Source: Rotaria sordida (taxonomy: Eukaryota > Rotifera > Eurotatoria > Philodinida > Philodinidae). Taken from it: a stretch of 64,000 nt of DNA. The DNA is taken from contig CAJNOL010000086.1 in assembly GCA_905250125.1 (NCBI GenBank), positions 124,001-188,000 on the forward strand. The letters run 5' to 3'. Shown here piece by piece: positions 27,411 through 39,569 of the stretch (within the stretch, counting starts at the first letter, position 1; the number at the start of each line of letters is the position of its first letter). Under the pieces are notes generated by a model. It searched no databases. It had not been told where the DNA came from and saw nothing but the letters and a program-made list of their open reading frames with translations. Both the position numbers and the translations under genes were made by a program.

Positions 27411-29311
27411 TTAATGTGAACAGAAGGTTGTTAAGAAAGCCATATCATCTGAAAATAATTATCAAAAACAAAAAAAAAATTAATTTAAATAATAAATAAG
27501 TAAATATATCCTACTTTTGTCAAGACCAAGACATGTACCCCATTCATCAGATGAAATTTTATTATCCTTATCCGCATCGCACTGATCCAAAAATGGTTGA
27601 ATACAATGTTCAAGAACTTTAAGTGATCGAATAAAACGAGCTAATTCTTCATTATTTACCGAGCTTTAAATAATCAAAATAAAAAAAAAAATAGGAGTTA
27701 TATTTTTCTTACAAATCTAATCTTGCTCCTTACTTATCATGTGTTTTATCAAGTTCACAAAATTCCCAAAGTACAGCATTACGCCACCATTTTTCTGTAT
27801 TTGATAATTTCATTTTACGTGCTTCATTAACTAATGTTTCATATTTAGAATCAAGATCTTTACGAATAAACTAAAAGAAAATCAATAAAATAAATAAATA
27901 TTATTATTAGTTCAAACAAACCAATGTATCAAGAATTGCACCAAGCCATTCTTTCATTCGTTTAGGAAAAACTTCTAATTCAAATTCCGTACAAACACCA
28001 AGCTCTAATGAAAATTTACTCACAAAAAAAATATATAAATAAAAAAAAACCTTTTTATTTTTTTACCTTGACATTGTCCAAAATAATCAATCATATCTGT
28101 TACAGCATCTTTTCGTGTACAATGTTCATCATTTTTTCGACACCAACATTGCATTCGATAAAATTCACAATCAGATGTATATGTATGATTAGCTTTTGTA
28201 CATATCTGTGCATTTTAATTAAATAAAATTATTCATAAATATTTTGAAATAAATATATTTCTACTTAACCATTAAACGTTTATCTTTAGGATCTTCACAT
28301 TCTGTAATACAAGCACATTCAGCTTCACCATTTTTATTTAAAATACATACTTCATTTTCATTACATTTTACATTTGAACATTGATCTATATATACAAATA
28401 AATCAATTAAATACAATCAAAAAAGAATTACAGATAAATATGTTTTGAAAATTCTTAATTAGTTTATTACCTTTAATGTTTAATGTTTCATCTTTTGTAT
28501 CAACTTCAACCTCCAATGCTGCCTAAAAGAAACCAATACAATGTTACACTTTGAGTAAATCGATAGAATATTTTTTAACATATCAATTTTCCAATATTTC
28601 ATTCTTAAGATATGAAACTATATATTCATTCCTATATATTCGAAGACGTATCATATTCTCATAATAATTTTCCATAGTTTTTTTTTTTTGTATATAATTA
28701 AAGATTGAATAGAAAATAAATCTTTCAAAAGAATGTATTGTAAATAAAAACCATCCGAAGTAAATTAATTAAAAAAATCTTAATTTTCTATGAAGACATA
28801 TGACAAGAATTTCATTCATTGAAGATTTTCATCAAGACTTAACAACAGATTATATATATTTATTTAACATTTTAGTTCTGAAAAGTAGATCGATATGGTT
28901 TTTTTTAACAGACATAATCGAATACTTTATGTTTTCCTAATATAGCCGAGTTTGTGTGTATCTATTTATATGCTATTAGTATACACTAAATGTTGTTTTA
29001 GTCGAGGACCGCAACATTTATCATTTTCTGGTAACATATTAGAAAAACAGACCAATGATAATAATATTTACGTATGCCCAAATTAAATAGTGACGCCTAC
29101 ATATAAACAGAATATTTCATATATTTACGTCCAAAACATACGAACATGAAAATTTCCTTCATGAGTAAATGTGTTTGTATAGTATCGAATGAAAACAAGT
29201 TGAAGATAGATAATATTGTTTTCGTTTTAATTATTTACTTACGTGAATGGTCAATAATTGATAACATGAAAGAAAAGTAACTAGAAAAACGATATATACT
29301 TTCGATGCCAT
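27411..29311 (-). CDS. SPARC: SPARC/osteonectin, secreted calcium-binding matrix protein
   Basis: Secreted glycoprotein that binds collagen and calcium in basement membranes. Exons 29311-29243, 28522-28471, 28385-28270, 28205-28067, 28004-27922, 27870-27734, 27663-27515, 27448-27411 close in phase to 260 aa, near the invertebrate SPARC size. Residues 1-23 are a signal peptide (MASKVYIVFLVTFLSC start). A short acidic segment (about 24-40) stands where other SPARCs have a longer one. A follistatin-like domain follows with 10 or more Cys (CSNVKCNENEVC, CACITECED), then the EC domain with FPKRMKEWL and a C-terminal EF-hand, DADKDNKISSDEW, with Cys on both sides (EHCIQPFLDQC, GTCLG). If the final intron is not removed, the last few residues change. 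Start at 29311 chosen because it opens the signal peptide. Confidence 0.93.
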
Positions 29312-30129
29312 ATGGATATGTATTATACGATTGAATACTAATGTGTAAGATTTTGCTATACGTATGTATATTATTGTTGTATAAGAAAGAATGATAGGGA
29401 AGAAACAACTATGTCCCAAAGATTTATTTTCTTCATTCTTTTTTCTTATCTATTTCTCGTTATTAGCACGAGTAGGAGTTTGAAAAAAAGGATAAATAAT
29501 TTGATTGGAACTCTGTCATTAATGATATGTTTTCTTCTCTTCGCTCTTATTGTAGTACGAGCTAAGCTTTCTCATAAGTTATCTGTATATATTTGTATAT
29601 ATAAAAGTTAATAACATGGAATTAAGGCTGACGAGCAGACAGTCGAAAAAATCAGTTATATGGTAATATACATATGTGTCTATTTTTGTACCATTTTCTG
29701 TGTCATGATTTTTGTTTACTAACAACTGATATGGTAACCAATTTGCTTAATTTAGACAAGCTTGGACAATTCTTGAGAGAATATTTCTAGTCTTGCAAAA
29801 GAAGTTATTAGTAGATATGCATAATAATTTTACACAAGAATTATTCATAACTTACTGCAAGACGTCTAAACGATCTATGAATCATGTATTAAGATATTTG
29901 ATATGATCATAAACTAAATGACACTTAAATATGTAACATTCGAAGAAAATTAAGAAACTAGATCGACATTGTTTCAAAGATATTTAATTTTATTTGTTGA
30001 TTTCATACTTCTTCATCAAAACATTACATGAAAATTAGTCTGAGATCGAAGATTAACATTTGAAGAAGCTAACGAAGAAAAATAAGTAATTGTCGGATCT
30101 TGTTCGACATTATATTATGATTACGAGTA

Positions 30130-30660
30130 GATCCATGTAAGACTAAAAAAAACGTCTACAAAGGATTCGTATTCATGGCCTACGTGTGAAGAATTATGAC
30201 TGTTTTTACTGAGATCAAGGCATTTCTGAAAAATCCATAATAAAAAGTTTTGATCTGAAATTTTGTCTATAGATACATTTAATAGTCATTAAATAGTTCT
30301 GAAAGTTTCAACGAAAATAAAGATGTCTTTCTCCAGGTATTTAATTTCCAAAAAAATACCACCATTTTATCATAGTAAGACACAATAATTTAGTCTACTA
30401 GGAAATTGAACATTTCAAGAAAGACATGTTCATTATTATTGAAACTTGCAAAACTATCTAATCACTATGAAATCTATCTATAGACAAAATTTCTGGTTAA
30501 AACTTCTTTTATTTTCGATTTTTCGAAAATGTCTTAGTCTCAGTAAAACAATCATAACTCTTCACATATAGATTGAGGATATGAGTTCTTTTAAACTTTT
30601 CTTAATCCCATCGTAACTTATTCGTAGTCACAATATGATGTCAAATAGTGTCCAACAGTT
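30130..30660. mobile_element. Foldback element
   Basis: Imperfect inverted repeat centred near 30385. Left arm GTGAAGAATTATGACTGTTTTTAC (30184) with complement GTGAAGAGTTATGATTGTTTTAC from about 30565. AAATTTTGTCTATAGATA occurs on both sides (30263 and 30475 in reverse). No frame. Confidence 0.7.
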
Positions 30661-31949
30661 GGATATATAACTTTGTAAATATCATGTCAGAATGATCTAA
30701 TCTCTTGAGAAAACAAGACTTGCTGATTGATGTAATCATAGCAAAATAATATGAATATAGAAATATAAAAACAAACGAAACTCTAAAAGACACTATTTTT
30801 CTTCAATATCAAATGCTTGACAATGTTCAAAATCTTCAATAATTTGCATCAAAAATCAACTGATAATTTATCATGTAGGAAAATTTAATTCGATGTTTAT
30901 TAACCGTTTAAGGCTTTGACTATTGTCACAGAGTCAATATATTTTTACAGACTCTCTGAGCAACAATCAAAACGTAGAGACGGCTCCGTTCTTACTCATT
31001 CATCATGTTGAACAGAACTAACAGAACTATATAAACGACATTTTTGAGAATATGAAACAAAAAAAAAACGATCCATTATCTCTTTTTTTTTTAACTGATG
31101 GTAACAACTGATGGTTGGACGTACAGTCTATAATACTCAAATGATGAAGAAGAAAAAAAACATTAAAGTATACTTTCTTTTTTTTTTTAAAGGAGAAGAA
31201 GCACGATCACACCATTGACAGTGATAGGTGGTCACAGATGGAGCTCCTTCTATTGATGCAAGAAGAAAGAAAGAAAAAGTATATGTGCACTGCTGATGCA
31301 AAGAATAATTATAATGATTATTAAAAGTGATTCGATGTGCATTATTTTCAATTGTCTCTCAACTGTTACTACTGCCTGACTTAGATCTAGAATGTGTTAG
31401 TAAAATGAAAAAACAAAGCACATATTTAGATTTTATCTCTCTTGATTATTAGACTTTTGTTGATATACATTTTATTGATCGATTTTTGTTTATTTTAAAT
31501 TTCATACAAATTGAGTCTTGAAATAAAAAAAAGCATTGGTTTGAGTTATATAAAGTTTGGTGTCTTAATGTCAAAAGCAGAATGCCAAAAATCTAATCTT
31601 TTTTAATCACAGTTTTTGTCCTCACCCTCACTGTTGTGCTATGTGTATGTGTGTGTCGTATTACGTTGTATTGATCAAAACCTAGAAATAGCTTTTTACC
31701 ACTGATCTAGAAGCATTTACAAGGATTTATAGTTTTCGACATTTAGCTACTTTTCCATTCAATCATTGTCTTTTTAGAGCTGTTTTCATTAACCAACAAC
31801 AAGACTAATCCTATAGATTTATATGTTTGTATAAGAGGAAATGAGCTTGTTAGTTGATTCTGATGCTGTGTGTAGAAACATAAAGATAAATAGGAAATAA
31901 ACAAAAAAACATGTATTATATTTAGGTATATTTAAAACGACTAACGAGG

Positions 31950-32570
31950 AAACTTCCTCAGATGTCCTCTTCTGGTTTCAATGATTTTTTGCCTATAGAT
32001 ACTATATAATGTTCTAATGAAAATTCCAAAATGAATTTCGGTTTCTATTGAGATTTGACTAAACTATCGAATTTTTAATATGTCTATTTTCTAGAGACCC
32101 CAGATTTTCGGAAAACTCATATTTTAAAATTTTGATCTGAAACCTTATGCATATAGTGAACTCAACTAGACTAGCTTCCATAAACAAAATTTAGAAGTTT
32201 TGAACAAAGTCTCTTCGAGATATAAAGCTTTCATAATATATACCTTTCTTCATGAATAGTATATTAAACATGTATTTTTTGAAAGTTTCATATCTTGAAG
32301 AGACTTTGTTCAAAACTTCTGAATTTTTTTGATGGAATCTAGTCGAATTAAGTCCTTGATATGCGCAAAGTTTTAGATCAAAATTCAAAAATATCAATTT
32401 TCCGAAAATCTGTTGTCGCTAGAAAATAGACATATTAAGAGTTCGATAGTTTGGTTAAATCTTAATAGAATCCCAGATCTTTTTATAATTTGTATTAGAC
32501 CACTATGCAGTACCTATAGTCAAAAAATCATTGAAATTGGAAGGAACGTTTGAGGAAGTTCATATTAGAA
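31950..32570. mobile_element. Foldback element, family 1 copy A
   Basis: About 620 bp, arms near 300 bp. Ends GAGGAAACTTCCTC on the left against a complement reading ATGAACTTCCTCAAACG on the right. TATAGTTT/AAACTATCGA and CTATTTTCTAG words recur on both arms. The central part (32170-32230) shares AGACTAGCTT and AGTTTTGAACAAAGTCTCT with the element at 50333-50932. Confidence 0.8.
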
Positions 32571-35500
32571 TGATTCATTTTCTTAATTATGATATAGTTT
32601 TGACATTATTTATTTTTCCTTTATTGTGTTCTTCGATGATGAAAATTGAATTGAAAGTAATCGATGTGTTTTGTTTTTTTTCAGGCAAAATCATCATTAT
32701 TATCATATCGACCTAATAAATTTGAAAATGTATGAAATAAAATTTTAAAAAAATATCTCAACTTTTTCCACGATAACTTTTTCTTGATATGATTTTTGAT
32801 ACTACGTAAATGTGCTGGATCTAAAAGTCGATCGTACCAATAGTTATGTGCCGTGAAATAGTATATATTATATAATTGCTAATGTATTCCAGCCGGCTTG
32901 AACTATGTTCGTATCAAGCATTTCATTGTGATTACACTGTAACACATTTTTATTTTGTGACTTTCGTAGATCTGAGTTTTTTCAACAAAATTTCTATAGA
33001 TTGATTTTGTACCAAATCTTGCTTCTAACCTATCAAAAAGATTCCATATAAATACAGGCAAATATTTTACAATGCCAGTTTAATATTTCTTACTTTTTTT
33101 ATATCAATGAGAGTAAACATCATGAATCGAATTGAATGTTACAAATATTCAACAAGAAAAAAACTTATTGTTTTATTAAAGAGAACAAGATTTAGTTTTG
33201 AATAAATATGTGCTTGAAAGAAAAAAAAAGTTATCATTTTGATTTCGATGGTATTTACTAAAACGCAATTGGCTACTTCATTCTAATAATTTTTTTGTAA
33301 AAAGAGGCTTCATATATGTAAAGACAGATAAGATTCTTTTTGTTAGTCAAAGACTGTCTAGTTTTTACTATCATAGGAAAATTAAAATCAGCTTTGTAAT
33401 AGTTGAAGATTCAGTTGAAAATCGATGTTATTTACAAAAGTTGAGTTTATTTTTTCATCAATTATACAAAATACATTGAAATTCATTCATTCAAGTGTTT
33501 TTGTTTTTATAATCAACTACATTCTCACCAAAACTTGCTAATGATAAATAAATGATATACAGATTAATATTACTTGTAATTGTCCATTTCATTAATAATG
33601 GCTTTATGTTGAATATAATCATGTGAATTAATATGTATACTACAAATATTCCTTTGGAAACTGATTAATTCTTTAAAGCTATCCTGAATGAATCGATTGA
33701 TCTATTCATGGACACATATTTAGACAGTATTTTTATTATTATTTAGAATTGTAATATATATTTGATTAATTATGGTCAATGAAATCTCTCTATTTTAGTT
33801 AGACTAAAATATGCAAATCGTATCGACTTTTTTCTTTTATCTAAATTTCGTGCTACAAAGCGAAGTTATTACATAAGTAATAACAATATTAAACTATGAT
33901 TGGATGTGACATGATGAAAAGACTTAAATATTCAATCATCTATCATTAGTTGGATAAGAAGAACATATCATAAATGAAAAGAAAAAGAACTAAGCAAACA
34001 TTTGTTTCATCTAAGAACGTTGCTAGAAGCAAAACAACTCAGTTACATAACATTCATCTTATGTGACTAACTATTTGTAGTTTTCTCCTAATGTTGACTA
34101 ATATAAAGAAAATTGTCAAAGTAATATAGTACAATTTCGAAGCATCATTAAACCTATTAATAACTTTATTCAAATAGATCATTGCATCGATTTATTTACT
34201 AAAATTATCGATGAAAAAGTTTTTATTATTGTAGTAAGAGCTTTTGCTCAATAAGTACTGCATCTTATTCATGAAATGTCTCCAATAAATGATATATTTT
34301 TTTTCCTGATAACAAATTCATACATGAAGAATGGTTCAAAAAAAAGTAAGTGTATATATAAATAGATGACATCAACACGGGAAGCTCTTCAACAGACTGT
34401 AAAACAATATGACCGATATGACACTCCAATTAGCTTTGTTGCGTTCCATTGAAGTGCATTCATTCTCAGCTTATTCACTCATACTGACTAAAGATCTTCA
34501 TGCATTTCATGTTTTTCATTTAAAGTTATTCATATAGATCGTTTCTATCCTATCAACGTTCTGTAATTATAATAGATTTCAGCTAGAATTAAATTACAAG
34601 TAGAAAAATCCGACGACAAATTTATAAAATTCATGTTTGATATAGGTCTCTAAAAGAAATTCTTCTAAACAAAAAGCAAAAGTATATTCTTTACTAATAA
34701 ATACTAATGAACAAAACACATAAAAGGTTTTTTTTTATAGAACAGAAAATCATTTTATTTAACAGCAAGTGCTATTCATTTTTGTCTTCTCTACTTCGAG
34801 CAGACAAACCATGTGATAAGAATGAAGTGATTTACTGTGCATTTCCAAGTTTTAACTTTTAATGAGAAAAGTATTCTATAGTATTTTATAGACTGTCGGT
34901 GTTTACCAATACGAAATGTGAAGAATTTAATGAGAATATTGTGATGGTTTACTAGATACATGCATGATGTAGCCTATACATCATAATTCAAATTTATTGG
35001 CTGTGTTTTTAGTTTTTCCTAACAAGAATACTCATAGTACTGATATCTTTCATTTGAACTTCTGATTTGCTCATAGATAGTTTTTATACTATAGTTAATA
35101 ATCATAAAAGAGTTTGCATTATTGCTACTTCGTTCTGGATAAATAGTAATAACAGTTTCTCAAGCATTGGCATCGATGTTTTTTCTGTAAAACTTGTTCT
35201 TCTCATACTGTAATAAATAAACATTTCCATCAGTTCTACATTTTTTTCAAATCATAATAAAATACACTCGTTTAATACATATCAACCATAGGAAAATCAT
35301 GAAGTTATTTCAACTAACCGATAATACGGTATACTCGATCCCAACAGACGTATTGCTATGAATCCATACTTTTCTGATTAGCAATATCACGTTTGATTTT
35401 ATTTCATTATAAAAAAAAATGATTGCAAAGAATTTAAATCAATATCATCTATTCTGAGAGATACTGTTTCACAGAGTAATATTTTTATTGTTATCCAGTA

Positions 35501-35595
35501 AAATAAATTAATATAACATGTTAGATCATCATAAAATATTTCACTTATCTAAGATCATGTAGTATCGGTGAAAATACTGACAGTGAGTCTATTGC

Positions 35596-35700
35596 AATCC
35601 TGACTACACTGGATCGGTGTTCATTGAAGCATTGATACATCCATACATTAGGGTTATGTCAGATAAATCAGTGAACATCGATCCAATGTAGTCAGTGTGA
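35596..35700. repeat. Short hairpin, possible MITE remnant
   Basis: TGACTACACTGGATCGGTGT (35602) is matched in reverse by ACATCGATCCAATGTAGTCA (35678-35697), about 57 bp apart. About 28 bp per arm. No target duplication recognised. Confidence 0.6.
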
Positions 35701-35893
35701 GTTTTAGGTGAAGAGTTTATTGATAATGCATATCTGCACATTTGTCGATTCAAAAATCTTTAGATATGTATATAAATTCAATCTTTCATTTGTTTCAAAT
35801 TTCTTTTCAAGTATATCGTGTGAAAAAAGTATTTGCTAGTGTCTTTTACAATCTTGAGAGTTAATTAAAGTGTTACTACTTACATATGAGTCA

Positions 35894-36742
35894 ATGTCGA
35901 TTAAACGAACAAATAGTCAGTCACATATACAAAATAGACAAAGCAATGATTCTACAATACGTCCATCTGATCGATATATCTTCAACGATAATAAACCAAT
36001 GCAAATAACATCATCAAATACACAAATTCGTACAAGTAATGGAGTTCTCCTTAAAAAATCACAAAAACTAATACAATCATCAAAACAAAAACGACAAATT
36101 GCACCTGATAAAATCAAACTAATGCGTCATGTCTTTACTACCATTAGTAATTCTCAATCAAGTAAGATGAAAATATTCATTTTTCTTAAATATAAGAATT
36201 TTAGTGTCTGTCGAACATTTAAATGATGCATTATTAGCACTTGGTCATGATCCTCAAAAAGATATTAGTTATCAAGATTTTTTAATTGAACATGAATTGA
36301 TTGAACCAAATGGTACATTTTCTAGTTTACTAGATTATGAACATTATGCATTACTGGTACTTGAATATGAAGAAAAATTACATAGAGAAGAAGAGGCTTT
36401 TCGACGACTTGATCTTAAAGTTGCTTTTGAATGTTTTGATTTAAATAAAGGTATATTTATCCCATCTTTTGTTTTTTACTATTTAATCATATTTGATATA
36501 GATGGTATGATTGATGCTAATGAACTATCTGTAGTTATGAATATTTTGGGATTTTCTATTACTGATCGAGAAGCAAAAGAAATGATTGAATTTGCTGATC
36601 ATGATAAAGGTATTAGATTTCTCATATTATTTATTAATTTTATATTATATTTCTAAAAGATTCTTTATTATCTTTCGATGAATTTCTTATTGTCTTCACA
36701 CAAATTTCTACCATCAATACATCACAAGGTGTAGAACAGTAG
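35894..36742 (+). CDS. EF-hand protein of calmodulin/centrin type
   Basis: Exons 35894-36161, 36205-36450, 36502-36609 and 36660-36742 close in phase to 234 aa. Residues 1-90 are Ser/Gln/Asn-rich and look disordered. From about 90 the pattern is a paired EF-hand protein: a degenerate first half (LNDALLALGHDP, then SYQDFL), then loop DLNKDGMIDANEL with all calcium positions filled and loop DHDKDSLLSFDEF (Asp at 1, 3, 5; Glu at 12). Expected to be a cytosolic calcium sensor, perhaps ciliary or cytoskeletal as for centrins. Start set at the ATG at 35894 since the frame upstream lacks an ATG. Calmodulin-like, troponin C-like and centrin-like assignments cannot be separated. Confidence 0.85.
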
Positions 36743-37281
36743 GTTTATTAATAACTAACGATTTCATGATGGATATTTCATTCAATAATGCTTTTTTCAT
36801 AATATTATTCGATGAATTTAAACAGAAAGATCTTATATAACCTTAATAATAGTGTATTGATGATTTTTTGCTTCCAATAAAGATATTCATAATCTGTATG
36901 GAATTGTTTTCACAAAATCTCATTAGCATAGAATCAAATAATTCATCGCGGAAATAAACTTTTTCCCTATGTTATCAAATGAGACATATTTGTATGAATA
37001 AATATTAAATTCTCTTGTAGAAAATTGAATAGACAATATAGAAAAAGAACGATATTATTTTTATTTATTCAAAATCAATAATTATGATGAAGAATTTTTG
37101 AAAAATATTAAATTGACAGAATATTAAGTGAAGACGAAAACACGTGGGCTTGTTGAATCTCTAAGAGATATTTGATCACATTCTGCATCATTCATCATAC
37201 TCGTATTCTTTTTTGTGCTAATGTTTGTTTGTCTTTATGTCTAAGATTATTTATTATCCTGTAATGATGAAAAAAACAAAT
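36743..37281. other. Intergenic between convergent genes
   Basis: 539 bp between the ends of the EF-hand gene and the DUF2278 gene, which run toward each other. It must hold both 3' UTRs. No further feature. Confidence 0.5.
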
Positions 37282-37953
37282 TTATTTTGATAATTCTTCT
37301 GATTGACACTGATTATCAAAACAGAAAAAGAAAGCAGCATAGGTATTATCTTGATTATCTTTTTGAATAAATAAAGCTCCATCTTGATAAGCATGACCAT
37401 CTTTACCAACAATTTGATTCATATGAATATCATCTATACCACGTGGTGGTTTATTTTCTTTGATTGTACGTTGCATTCCATAATGATTATCTTCTAAAAT
37501 ATGTTGATCATCATATTTTGTTCCAAATACAATTACATTTGGTTTATCATATTTTAAATAAACATCAAGTTTATCTGCGATTTCATCAGCAGTTAATGCT
37601 TGAGATTGAACAAGAAGATTTAAATCAAATATAGGTCGTCGTATAAAATCTAATGCTAATGTATCACTATCATTGGATTCTAATGGTGTAAAACCAAAAG
37701 GAATAGTAGAAAATGCTATTGATGAACTTATAAATGGATCGATTGAAATACATTTAACATTAGCCGATGGAAGTGATTGAATATCTATATTAATTTGATA
37801 TTGTTCTGGTGTTTGACTTTGTCCATTATCAACAGATAATAAATTATAATGACTTTCACCGGTTTTATGTGAATGATTTTCACCATTATCAGCAATCACA
37901 CATGCTCGTAATACACCGTAGATTTTACCTTTAGCAAAATTTACTGAAGTCAT
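37282..37953 (-). CDS. DUF2278-family protein (YukJ-like), intronless
   Basis: A single uninterrupted frame of 223 aa. The start reads FAKGKIYGVLRACVIADNGE, followed by SHYNLLSVDN; the end has GIDDIHMNQIVGKDGHAYQD then GALFIQKD. These match the family layout: an N-terminal YGVLKG..., a middle SHYQI-type strand, and the C-terminal GIHDIHMNQGN...DGAL block. The family's biochemical role is unknown; it is common in bacteria and present in fungi, and I know of no usual animal members. Neighbours are intron-rich, so lack of introns plus family range points to horizontal origin, as known for many bdelloid genes. Codon use looks like the AT-rich neighbours, so an old, adapted transfer. Confidence 0.8.
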   Translation of the reverse strand: MTSVNFAKGKIYGVLRACVIADNGENHSHKTGESHYNLLSVDNGQSQTPEQYQINIDIQSLPSANVKCISIDPFISSSIAFSTIPFGFTPLESNDSDTLALDFIRRPIFDLNLLVQSQALTADEIADKLDVYLKYDKPNVIVFGTKYDDQHILEDNHYGMQRTIKENKPPRGIDDIHMNQIVGKDGHAYQDGALFIQKDNQDNTYAAFFFCFDNQCQSEELSK

Positions 37954-39339
37954 TTAGAAATCTAGAAGTATTAAAATAAGTGTATTGGAGAGATAAGATA
38001 AATCTTGTTTCATTTTTGAGTGTTTGTTTGTTTGTTTGCGTAAAAAAAAAACAAAATAATCAACAAGTAACATTCTTTGTCATTCGAACATAAAATGCAA
38101 TCATCATCATTACAAATCATTTCGTAAAATGTGATTACTCTAGAGAAAGAAAGGAATATTTATTGTTATTGATAAAGACGAAAAAACAAAGCATGAAACA
38201 ACATACTTATCGTATTTAATCAATTTTTTTTTATTAAAGATAACGCTTAGATTTATTAATATGATCATCTGACACTGACAAGAATTTTTAGTTTTATCAT
38301 CAATAATGTTTTATATATTAATTATTTATTATACATTTTCAAAATAAATTAAATGTTGTCTCGTGCATTCATTCATGCGATCAAACAATCTTAGTGTTTT
38401 ATAGATTGACGAATCAAATTAAAAATTTTATCCTAACTTTCTATTGATAACATGCGCTATCTATAGAAAAAACGAATAATGAAAAATTTTAAATTTTCAA
38501 AAAATCATCATTTTTATAACATTTGTCAGATAGTTTTTAAAGTACTTAATGCCAGATAAATGTCAATGTATGTATGAGTCTATTAAATACATAGTGCTTT
38601 TCAAAGTTATGCAATTGATTTCCAAGAAATTTTCTCGTGTTATGAAATATAAATTTCGTAATTATCGATACATCTTGCGTCAAGAATCTTTATGATTTGC
38701 TACTCTTTCTTTTGGTAAACACTGTTGATATAGAGAGAAAAAAATTGATAAGTATATCAACTTCCGTGAGCTGATAAAAGTACGAAAAGCTGAAGTATCC
38801 AAGTTAGAAAGATCACTCTATGTAATTTCGTTTGAATTTTGTTGATATAATATTAGTAATCGACATAAAATTCTCTTCATTTGAATCGAAAATATATCAA
38901 AAGTTTTGGCTTCTTCCAACGTAATATGTTAGAAGAAATGACTTTTACAAGAAGATTTAATTATATCAACATTATTGACTTTTACACTCATATTTTGTGA
39001 TGTGAAATTGTAGGCTAATGTTGGAAAATTGGTTGTTATGTTGACTGTCAAAAAACATTTTCAAACTGTATCTATGGTTGTCATCATTACTGACACGCAT
39101 AGATATGATATAATACTCAAAGTGATGATCTTGTTTGATAACTGGGGAAAAAACCAAGCTATAAGGCTATATAAGAGTTGTATATACTTTATACGACATA
39201 TAATAAAACTGCTCACAGAATCTTGCCATAATGCCATACTTTGTAAAATTGGCCTTTCTTTGCTGTTTTATATTGAGTAAAGTATACATACATTACTACT
39301 ATATTATTTTAGAAATAAAAACTTTTTAATTTTTATTAG
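37954..39339. other. Intergenic, no gene seen
   Basis: 1.4 kb of AT-rich DNA. Frames at 38972-39157 and 39029-39280 overlap on opposite strands and have no family signature. Confidence 0.45.
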
Positions 39340-39569
39340 TGTATCTGCGGGTAAATGCCATACCTTTCGTGAACCACAATTTGTCTTCAGTTATTCTTGA
39401 TCAAAATGAATCGAAAGCTATTATTGGTGGAAAATGGAATGAACCACGGAGAACTACAGCTGCTATTGTAACCAGCCATTATAGTTATACAAAAGTGTAT
39501 ATTGGTGTTGGCTGTGGTTGTGGAGGTTTGGTTGGAATTATAATTTTGTTTTGTATATGCAAAAACTAG
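39340..39569 (+). CDS. Possible last exon with membrane tail
   Basis: Follows an acceptor-like TTTTTATTAG and runs to TAG at 39567. About 76 aa: a polar part with one Asn-glycosylation site (NLS), then the Gly/Cys-rich hydrophobic segment VGCGCGGLVGIIILFCICKN at the very end, which looks like a single transmembrane helix with no cytosolic tail. I could not find upstream exons. May be a remnant. Confidence 0.25.

Larger units (their letters stand above)
29312..35893. other. Gene-poor 6.6-kb interval
   Basis: No convincing gene. It contains two foldback elements (30130-30660, 31950-32570), a short hairpin (35596-35700) and AT-rich DNA between. A hydrophobic 66-codon frame at 29411-29611 faces away from SPARC but has no supporting feature. 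Confidence 0.55.

Noticed and set aside
29411..29611. Hydrophobic 66-codon + frame next to SPARC
   Set aside because: T-rich DNA gives hydrophobic translation by chance; no splice or family support.
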